Positions 55,251-64,000 of a DNA stretch of 64,000 nt are shown here, piece after piece (the first letter of the stretch is position 1; each line of letters begins with the position of its first letter). This DNA comes from Balaenoptera acutorostrata (taxonomy: Eukaryota; Chordata; Mammalia; Artiodactyla; Balaenopteridae), in the NCBI RefSeq assembly GCF_949987535.1, contig NC_080079.1, positions 49,215,000 to 49,278,999 of the forward strand. Direction: 5' to 3'. The position numbers and the translations under genes are program-made. Below the pieces are notes generated by a model. It saw only the letters and a list, made by a program, of their open reading frames with translations, ran no database searches and was not told the DNA's origin.

Positions 55251-58152
55251 GATTATTTGAGGAAACTCAGAATTGCTCTATGCTCCTAGCAGGAGGGCAT
55301 CAGAAGGTCAAATGCCTCTTCCCACCCTCTCAGAGAGGGCTCAGCCAGCACTTATCTGGGGGGCGGTGTGAGACAGCAAGGATAGGTCAGTGGACAGAGT
55401 TTATGAGCAGATCTGTTTAACCAGCACACAGCCACGGTCAACACTGCTGGCCCTGGGGTTGGGGGGTGGACTTATGGCCCCAAAGAGGAGCCAGTCCTGG
55501 AGGAGCCTGAAGTCCCTGACCTTGGCCATTGAGGCAGCAAGCCTCCCAGAGAGCTCAAGAGTCCTGAACTCCTGGAGGGAGAGGGTAAGGAAACACCTGA
55601 TGTGTGTTTTCTCATCTTCGTGGTCTGTGGGTCCTTTCACCATAAGGGACTCTCCTTCAGGAATCCGGGGCCCCAAATGGGGAGCATCCAAGTGAAGTGA
55701 ACCCCTAAATAGTTCTCCTTATCCTACATGCCCCAACTCAGCTATGTAGCTGATGCATATCCTGCCTGAATTACATCTTTTGCTGGGCTCGTCCCCTAAA
55801 CACCCATCACCAGACTCTTTTAAACAGCTTTTTTGAGATATATTTCAAATATCACAGAATCCATTCATTTAGATTGTAAAGCTTGGTAATTTTTAGTATA
55901 TTTAGAGTTATGCAACCATCACCATAATCTAATTTTAGAACATTTTTATTACCCCCAAAAGAAATCCCATGCCCATTAATAGTCCTGAGACAACCCCCCC
56001 TCCTTGTCCTGCAGCCCCAGGCAACCACTAAACTGCATACTTTTGTACAATATATGGCCTTTTGTAATTGGCTTCTTTAACTTAGCAAAATGTTTTCAAG
56101 GTTCATCCATGATGTAGCATGTTATCACTACTTCATTCCTTTTTATGGCTGTGTATAGTGCATAGTATGATTATGCCACATTTTGTTTATCCACTCCTCA
56201 AATGATGACCATTTGAATCATATTTGGCTAGTATTTTGTTGCGGATTTTTGTGTCTGTATTCATAAGGGATGTTGGTCTGTAGTTTCTTTGCAGTGTCTT
56301 TGTTTTTGTTATCAGAGGAATACTGGCTGCACAGGAGTTGGGAACCATTCCCTCCTCTTCTACTTTTTTGGAAGGGTTTGTGAATAATTGGTATTAATAT
56401 TTTAAATGTTTGGTAGAATTCACCAGTGAAACTATCTGATATTAATTCTTTAAATGATTAGTAGAAGTCATTAGTGAAACATTTGGGGGAATGTTTAAAT
56501 TATTAACTTAGTCTCATGTTAAAGGTTTATTTAGGTTTTCTTTCTTCTTGATTTGGTTTTGGTACTTTATGTCTTTCTAGGAATTTTTCTTTTACATCTA
56601 AGTCATCTAATTTGTTGGCATAATGTTGTTCATATTATTCCCTTATAATCCTTTTTATCTCTGTAAGGTTGGCAGTGATGTCCCCTCTTTCATCCCTGAT
56701 TTTAGTAATTTAAGTCTTATCCTCTTTTTTCTTGGTCAGTCTAGTTAAATTTTGTCATATATGGTAATCTTTTCAAAGAACCACACTTTTGTTTTTATTG
56801 ATTTTCTCTGTTGTTTTTCTAGTCTTTGTTTTACTTATTTCCACTCTAATCTTCATCATTTCCTTCTACCTGTTTGATTTGGGTTTAGTTTGTTCTTTTT
56901 CTAGTTTATTAAAGTGTAAGGTTAGGTTTTTGATTTGACAACTTTCTTATTTTATAATGTGGGCATTTATAGCTGTAAATTTCTCTCTAAGCACACTGCA
57001 TCCCATAAGTTTTGATATGTTGTGTTTTCATTTCCATTCATCTCAAAATGTTTTTTAAATTTCCGTGGTGATTTCTTCTTTAGTTATTTAGGAGTGAGTT
57101 GTTTAATTTCCACATATTTATGAATTCTCTAAATTTCCTTTTTTTATTGATTTATAATATTCCTCTATAGTCAGTGAGTATACTTTCATATTTTGTCTCA
57201 TTCAACCCTTTTAAGTGTTTAAGGCTTGCGTTAGGATCTAGCATATGGTCTATCCTAGAAAACGTTACATGTGCACTTGAGAAGAATGTGTATTCTGTGC
57301 TTGTGGGGTGGAGTGTCCTATAAGATAGGCCTACTTGGCTCCTTGTGTTGTTCAAGTATTCGGTGTCCTTATTGATCTTCTGCCTAGTTGTTCTATCCAT
57401 TATTGAAAATGGAGTACTGAAGTCTGCAAATATTATTGTTGAATCTCATTTCAATTCTGTCTATTTTTACTTCATGAATTATGGAGCTCTGTTGTTAGGG
57501 CATTTTTTAAAAAATAATTATGATATCTTCATGCTGGATCAACCCTTTTTTCATCATAAAATCTTCTTGTTTTTCTCCAGTAACATTTTTGTCTTAAAGT
57601 CTATTTTGTTCAATATTTGTGTAGCCATTTTAGCTCTCTTTGGATATTGTTTGTATGGTATATCTTTTCCCATCATTTCACTTTCTATTTACTTGTGTTT
57701 TAAAATCTAAATGTGTTTCCTATAGACAGTATATAGTTTGTTTTTAAAATCCATTCTGTCAGTTTTTACCTTTTTGTTGGAGTATTTAATACATTTACAC
57801 TTAATGTAATTACTGATAACGTAGATTAATGCCAGCCATTTTGCTATTTATTTTTATGTGACATGTCTTTTTTTGTTCTTCTATTCCTTCATTACTGCCT
57901 CCTTTTTGCATAAAATAGATATTTTCTATGTACTGCTTTAATTTCTTTATTGTTTCTTTATAGTATTTTAAAGGTTATTTTCTTAGTGTTTGTTCTAGGG
58001 ATTACAATTAGCCTTTTAATTTAAGACAATTTAGTACAGAGTAATACTACCTTAACTTCAATAGTGTATGGAAATTTTGCTCCAATATTGCTCTGTTCCT
58101 TCTCCCTCCATTGTGTCATTATTGTCATACTTACTACATCTTTATGCATTAT

Positions 58153-58196
58153 AAGTCCATCAACACAGTTTTGTAAGTCCATCAACACAGTTTTGT
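58153..58196 (+). repeat. 22-bp perfect tandem duplication in L1
   Basis: AAGTCCATCAACACAGTTTTGT occurs twice with no spacer and no mismatch. The lack of divergence inside an old L1 suggests it formed long after the L1 inserted. Confidence 0.93.
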
Positions 58197-59497
58197 AAGT
58201 ATTGCTTTATGCAGTTATCTCTTGAATCAGATAGAAGAAAAGTGCTACAAAAAATACATTTATACTGTCTTTTACATTTAACAATAGTTACCTTTTATTG
58301 GTGTTCTTTATTTCTTCATGTAGATCCAAGTGATTATCTAATGTCCTTTCATTTCACCTTTAGAATTACTTGTAGTATTGATCTGCTAGGACAGAGAACT
58401 GAATCCTCTCAGTTTTTGTTTATCTTGGAATGTCTTAATTTCTCCTTCATTTTGAAGATGGTTTTGCTGGGTATAGAATTCTTGGTTGACAGTCTTTTTT
58501 CTTTCAGCATTTGGAAATTGTCATCCCACTGCCTTCTGGTTTCTGTGGTTTTTGATAAGACATTAACTGTTACTGAGAATCCTTTGTATGTGATGAATCA
58601 TTTTGCTTCTTTCAAGATTCTCTCTCTTTAGACAGGTTGACTATGATATGTCTGAGTATGAATCTCTTTGAGTTTATCATACTTGGAATTCATTGAGATT
58701 CTTGGATTTATAATGTTTTTCAACAGATTTGGGAAGCTTTCAACCATTACTCCTTCAAATATTCAGTCTAACCCTTTCTTTCCTTTCCTTCTAAGACTCC
58801 CATTGTGTGTATCTTGTACATTGATGATGTCTCACTGGTCTCTGAGGCTCTGTTCATTTTTCTTCATCCTTTTTTTTTCTTTTTGCTCCTCATATTGCAT
58901 AATCTCAGTTGACCTATCTTTGAGTTTACTGATTGTTTCTTCTGCCAGCTCAAATCTGCTATTGAATCCCTATAGTAAATTTTTCATGTTAGTCATTATT
59001 CTTTTAAACTCCAGAATTTCTATGTGGTTCTTTTTGTAATTTCCATCCCTTTATTTATATTCTCTATTTGGTGACACATCATTGTCATACCTACCTTTAA
59101 TTCTTTAGACATGGTTTCTTTGAACATATTTATAATAGCCAATTTGAAATATTTGTCTAGTGAGTCTAATATCTGGGTCAAGGATAGTTTCTATTGACTG
59201 CTTTTTTTCCCTTGTGTATGGACCATACTTCTTTCTTTATGTGTCTTATAATCTTTTGTTGAAAAGTGGACACTGTAAATAATATAATGTGGAAACTCTG
59301 CAAATTAGATTCCCTTCCCTCCCTGCTTTTGTTGTTGTTATTGTTTTAGCTGTTTAGTGACTTTCCTGGACAAAATTTATAAAATCTGTAGTATATAGCC
59401 ATTGAAGTCTCTCATTGATTCGTTTAGTGGTCAGCTAATGATTTGTCAGAGTTATACTAAATGCCTTTAACCAATAAGTCTTCTACTTTGTGCTGAA

Positions 59498-59498
59498 T

Positions 59499-59530
<32 letters not shown>

Positions 59531-59531
59531 T
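59498..59531. repeat. (GT)n microsatellite
   Basis: About 34 bp of GT repeat with one TTTG interruption, inside the L1 5' region. Confidence 0.92.
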
Positions 59532-59835
59532 GGGGCACACCTTCAATGCTTAGGTAGTTTATGACTGTGACTTAATCTTCACTTCCTGCTTGTGCAAGGA
59601 CCCAAAGTCAGCCAGAGGTCAGAGACTGGAGACCTCTCAAGTCTTTCCTGCTCATTGACAAGGCTCTATACATGTACATGGCCGTGTAGATATCCAGAAA
59701 TAGGTCAGACCTCTTCAAAGTCCCCAGTAGATTTCTCCTTCCCCATAACTTCCTTTTGGCCAGAGCTTATTTGCCCCAATTAGTATCACAGTTTTAGGCA
59801 GCTGTAATATTAAAGAATTACCACTGATTTTTTTT

Positions 59836-59985
59836 GACAAATGCCCTGGAGATAGGGCTTTTCCACAGAGTGAGTCAGATCAAATAATGATAATGCTCTG
59901 TAAATAGGGCTTTTTCAGGGAGCTGCATAACAGGTCAAATCGTGACAGTGTCCCAGGATGGGACTTTCTAAGATGCTAATTAATG
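59836..59985 (-). repeat. Diverged tandem units in L1 5' region
   Basis: Three related units start at 59836 (GACAAATGCCCTGGAGATAG), 59889 (GATAATGCTCTGTAAATAGG) and 59944 (GACAGTGTCCCAGGATGGGA), a period of 53-55 bp. Tandem promoter monomers are known from 5' regions of some L1 lineages. Confidence 0.6.
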
Positions 59986-60149
59986 CCAAGGTATGTGAGT
60001 AGGTACTTAGCTCTTCTCTGGCCCAGGCCTTGTCCTTCTTACCTCACCTTTACCTAGATGCTAAGTGGTGACTTGGAGGTGAGTAAGGTGCCTGAGGGCT
60101 TGGTCTCAAGTGGGTAGTGTGAAATGTTGTAAGCTCCTGCAGCTGGGAG

Positions 60150-60300
60150 TTGGGCAGAGGAGTTGGGCAGACTTGGTGCTGAATTCTGGCTCTTCCTTTG
60201 CAACCTTGGGGACAAGTTGCTTCTCTGAGCCAAAGAGGGATACCTTTGTTTGTAAAGTGGGTTACCACAACCTCACCAGTTTATGTCAAGAGAAAATTTA
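60150..60300 (+). repeat. MIR SINE
   Basis: GCTGAATTCTGGCTCTTCCT, GGGGACAAGTTGCTTCTCTG and TGTTTGTAAAGTGGGTTACC are a diverged MIR core. Confidence 0.7.
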
Positions 60301-60419
60301 AATTAGTCTCTGTATATGAGGCTGCTGGCGCACGGAAAAATGCTCTATCATGGAAATGATTATTATTTGTCTTGAGGCTTAGGATAAGACTCTAAAAAAT
60401 GATGAGGCTGGTGTTTTGT

Positions 60420-60665
60420 TGAAATAAAAGCAATTATAGCCCATGTAACACTCACTATGTGCCAAGCCTTGTCCTAAGCACTTTGTACATGGGAATTCAT
60501 TTAGTCCTCACCATGAACCTCAAGTGGATTCTATTATGAGTCTCATTTAGAGATGAGGAAATTGAGGCATAGAAGTTCCTGCCCCAGGCCCCTTAGAACT
60601 GGGATTCTGACCCAGGCTGTCTGGCACCAGAGTCTGCAGTCCTCAACTGCACTGTTTGATTTTAA
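60420..60665 (+). repeat. MIRb SINE, nearly full length
   Basis: CTCACTATGTGCCAAGCCTT, GTCCTAAGCACTTTGTACAT, GATGAGGAAATTGAGGCATA and GATTCTGACCCAGGCTGTCT follow MIRb end to end. Confidence 0.92.
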
Positions 60666-60669
60666 TACC

Positions 60670-62950
60670 ACACACCTCCAAGCCAGGTGTTCACTTGGAC
60701 GACTGGCAGTGGAGAACACTCAAGTGAGAGTAAAATGAAAAGCAGCATTTGCCCCTTACTAATGAAACTTGGAACAAAAGGACTGAATACTCCCGAGTCA
60801 CATTCACTTTGGAAAAAGTCAAAGGGCAGGCTCAACCGAGCAACTTCCGCTTTGTGGCTTCAGCTGGGCCACAGAGCCTGGCCAGGTTCCCCTCTGAGAT
60901 CAGGCACACACAGGACCTTCCCCGCCATTGGAGTTCCTCTTGGGCCGGGGATTGCAGCCCGTCCCTGGAGCTGGCCACTGCCCCGAGCACAGCCATTCCC
61001 TGAGCCTGCTCGGACTCTCACATGGACTGAGGGCTCGTTGGCGGGGGAGACGCTGCTGGCTTCAGTCCCTCACTCCCACCCCCGTCAGCTCTCCACACGG
61101 ATGCCCAGGAGCTGGCAGCACCATCAGCAGGAGGGATGGTTAATAACTTGGCACTCACCTTGACACACTAGGGCCATGAAGATGCGGGCAGCCCAGGGCT
61201 TCAGTGCGTCTTTTATAACAGCCACCATCACAATCAGTGAGGTCACAGTGGCCCCACCTGCCATGTGACTGTCTGTGCAAGTGTATCAGGAGCTGGCACC
61301 GAGCCCTCTGCACCCGCTCCCCACAGGAGGGCCCTCACCCACAGGCTCCCAGATACCTTCCTGTCCAGGAGGTCTGCAGCCATGACAGGCATTCAGAGGG
61401 AGCTCACCAGAACAGCTAGGAGGTTTATAAACTGCTGAAATGTTCCCAAACCAGTTAGTGAATCGTCACTGCCCCCAGCCTCCCCGCTCTCTAGGACCCA
61501 GCTACCTAGGACCAGGCCTGGCTTATGGCCCACTTTTGTTGTGGTTGATCCTGGTCCCTGCAGAGCCATTTTTGAGGATTCTGAATATCACCCAGTCTGC
61601 GTCAACCACTTCTGGAGGCAGAGAGCCCTGAACTTGGGAGCAAGGAGAGATCTTTGAGCTTAGGTAGTTTCTACTTCCTCAGTTTACTGTTGAGGACAGT
61701 TGACTGAGAGAGCCTGTGTCACCTCCAAGGGGGTGCAGAGCGGGGGGACAGCATGGACGGCCTTGGAGTCAGGCTGCTCGAGGCCCAAGTCCCGACTCAC
61801 CCACCTTGACCTGTGGTGCCTCTGGCTGTGCGCCCTGGGCTCGGGGCCTCGATGTCACCTGGCTGGGAGAGCACCGCCTCACCGGGCTGTCACCGGAGGG
61901 CGTGGAGGGAAAGGGCTGGTGCCCCCCAGCACCAAATGCTGTCTTCCCCAGGACAGCAGGCTCTGGGCTCCTCTGGGAGACACCTGCACCTCTGACTCAG
62001 CACGGCCCCAGAGGCCATGTCCAGGGCCACCTGCCTACAAATGGACCACTAGCTCCCTCGCCCCAATCCCGTGTGGGGAACAAGCAAGCTCTTTGCCAGT
62101 GAAGGCCTCCTGGGGAGGGTTAGGGAGAGAGTCTACACTGAGTTTCATCTTGCTAATGATCAAAACATGGGGACTTAGAGATGTAATGTAGGGGCTCAGA
62201 GGGGGCAGGCTTGAGAGGTCCTCAGAGATCCACCTAGCCTGACCTTGTTTTCTAGGTGAGTTGTTTTAAAAGCCCCCAAAAGAAAAAATGACTTGCTTAA
62301 GGCCACCCACCATGTCAGTGGCCCAGTAGGGACCTCATCCTTGAGTCTGGGGGCCCCAGACTGCTCTTGGTTCTGAATAAGGCTGCCTAAGTTCGTTCTA
62401 GTTTAGTCCCTATGAATTGAGGGCAAGTTCTGTGCTAGGCCACTTACAGGGCGGGGGTCACACCTTCATTACTGCAAATGGAGTAATAGAGGGAAAGGGC
62501 CAAACATGCAAAAGTCATTCAAGGCAAGGGTGAGGGCTGGGGAAAGGGAGCTGATGGGTGTGGGGAGCCCCCCTGCAGACCACCTCTGACAGCTGGATGG
62601 CCACAGCCAGCCCCTTGGCCATAGCCCCTGCTCAGAATGTGCTGAGGCGGGGTGGGGGGGGGCGGTCAGGGCAGCTCCGTCAGAAGTGACCCTTCCTCCA
62701 TTGTCTCAACGTTTTCCAAGTACCAGACGGGCTTAGGCTTAAGCCTCTACTTTGCTGCAGGCCGCGGGCCTCTCTACTGTCCTTCTTTGCTCGTTTGCAT
62801 CAACACCACAGCTCGGATGTATTTGTGGATTCACAGGGTCAAGAGGGGTTCCCTTAATGCCTGCCAGGTTTCTCCGCTACAGTTCAGAAACACTTTATGC
62901 ATGGAATGTGCACATGCGTTAGATAAACGGTCTTTCATCTGAGAGGGAAG
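60670..62950. other. Intronic sequence without recognised gene
   Basis: GC-rich and mostly unique-looking. Open frames at 60687-61163 and 61700-62191 are over 150 codons but show no domain, and MIR-like remnants underlie part of the second. A G-rich run lies at about 62647-62663. Confidence 0.4.
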
Positions 62951-62954
62951 AGAG

Positions 62955-63170
62955 GCCAACATTTGCTGACCGCTGACGGTCCCAAGCACAGCGCATGCTC
63001 TGCCTCTGATTTCTCAACCTTCCCCGCGAGGGGCATCCGATACTGTGGGTTTTAGAGATGAAGACATCCTGACTCTGAGAAGTAAATAATTTGCCCCAGG
63101 CCACCCATGTGTCGCTGGTCAAGTTAAGTCTAAACTCAGCTCTGAATGACCCCAAATCCAGGCTGTTTCT
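62955..63170 (+). repeat. MIR SINE
   Basis: CAACATTTGCTGACCGCTGA, CCAAGCACAGCGCATGCTCT, TTTAGAGATGAAGACATCCT and GCCCCAGGCCACCCATGTGT are MIRb in order. Confidence 0.75.
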
Positions 63171-63179
63171 CTTTTCCCT

Positions 63180-64000
63180 AAGCTGTCTTTCAAGTCTCAA
63201 GAATGGACTCTTCTGGAAAGATTCCAATTAATAGTCTTTGGCTGCTAGGACTGTGGGTCTTTGAGGTTTCTCTGGCTACCTAATAAAGTTATTTCTGATG
63301 AAAACCTAAGGACATCCTTCCTTCCTGTGCCCCCCTCCTCCATGACCCGCAAGACATCAGCAGAGCTTGGAAATCCCTGGAAATCCGGGAGATGCAGGCG
63401 CCAAAAGGATGTCGGGGGCCCCCTTCCTTTATTCAGAGAGGCTGGGGAGTCACTCCTTCCCAATAAACTCCCAGGAGGCCACCAACCAGGACTGGGCGAC
63501 AGAGGAGGGGTGGTGCCGCCGGGTGAGTCTGGGGGAAATGAGGCCACGGAGCCCCGGAAAAGGCCCGGGTCACCCAACATCCTGCTCTGCCTTCCCTGTG
63601 AGGCCCCATTGTCCTGGCTCGAGCTCCCAGGCTGGCCCGCCCTCGCTGAGGCAGAATTCATCAGCTGGCTCTGAGGCCGATTCTGAGTTAGTGCTATTTG
63701 TAGAATCTTCTTAAAATACCACAACAGTGCCATTCACGGAGCGTCTGCACGGCGATCGATGGCGGAGGCTGGAACAAAGCTCTGCTGTGCTCGGCATCCC
63801 GTTCAGGCTTCAGCCGGAGGGCACCCCGCCGCCCCAGTGATGGGCGGGGATGCTGGGGCTCTCCCTGTCCTGAGTGCTCCTGAGCGAGGCCCCGTGGGGC
63901 CCGGCATGGACTCTGGTCCCCCACGCTGGCCTGGTGTGCGTCCTGGACCAGGATGGCCGGCAGAGGGAGTACAGGACGGCATCCGGCCCTCCGTAAATGA
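63180..64000. other. Intronic sequence, CpG increasing to the end
   Basis: No exon with ARHGAP22-like sequence is found. Overlapping open frames on both strands (63245-63733 minus, 63261-63674 plus) are mutually exclusive shadows. CpG density rises after 63720. Confidence 0.4.

Larger units (their letters stand above)
55815..60000 (-). mobile_element. Old L1 LINE, antisense, internally deleted
   Basis: On the minus strand the 5' region is on the right (about 59830-60000) and the 3' untranslated region on the left (55815-56220). Endonuclease sequence (FSSAHVTFSRIDHML) is readable at 57152-57400. Reverse-transcriptase-like text starts at about 56230, directly beside the 3' untranslated region, so the C-terminal half of ORF2 is missing. 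All frames are broken. A (GT)n microsatellite (59498-59531) and a 22-bp tandem duplication (58153-58196) lie inside. End points are approximate. Confidence 0.8.

Noticed and set aside
1..64000. CRISPR array, bacterial operon, integrated phage or plasmid features
   Set aside because: The sequence is mammalian throughout (SINE, L1, MIR, L2, CpG island, spliced exon). The direct repeats seen are microsatellites or short tandem duplications.

Overview
The window looks like mammalian nuclear DNA from a non-ruminant cetartiodactyl, most likely a cetacean. The main evidence is a set of full-length tRNA-derived CHR-type SINEs (body starting GGGCTTCCCTGGTGGCGCAG, ending in an AATAAATA tail), several with intact target-site duplications, plus young truncated L1 copies with cetartiodactyl 3' ends. 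I saw no ruminant Bov-tA/BovB-type and no pig PRE-1-type repeats. Ancient mammalian repeats (MIR, L2, MER5, MLT1-like LTRs, Tigger/MER2, hAT) fill much of the rest.

The window appears to lie inside one large plus-strand gene, ARHGAP22 (a Rac-directed RhoGAP). Only one conventional exon is visible: 88 nt at 22273-22360, encoding part of the N-terminal PH domain. Bases 1-22272 are upstream intron and bases 22361 onward are the next intron. I found neither the preceding exon (start of the PH domain) nor the following one in the window.

The most notable object is a CpG island at about 47985-48960 in the downstream intron. It carries a TATA-like box, an ATG in strong Kozak context at 48477 and a good splice donor at 48529. 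Its 17-codon reading frame begins MGLCCCKDW. The first residues form a likely N-myristoylation plus palmitoylation signal. The exon ends in the same codon phase (1) as the upstream PH exon, so it can splice in frame to the same next ARHGAP22 exon. I infer an alternative promoter and first exon whose isoform would swap the first half of the PH domain for a lipid anchor.

Region by region: 1-7400 is old repeats plus a repeat-poor AT-rich block (4870-5960). 7435-8190 is a head-to-head pair of CHR SINEs. 11345-17800 is mostly L1 and LTR relics in the antisense direction. 18700-20230 is a nested MER5/SINE/L1 patch. 22273-22360 is the exon. 25-33 kb has a CTCF-like site, a GATA/E-box cluster and CHR SINEs. 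36-47 kb is MLT1, L2, MIR and simple repeats. 48 kb is the CpG-island promoter. 54-60 kb is an L2 with an inserted hAT element and a long, internally deleted antisense L1. Almost all other open reading frames are chance or repeat-derived.
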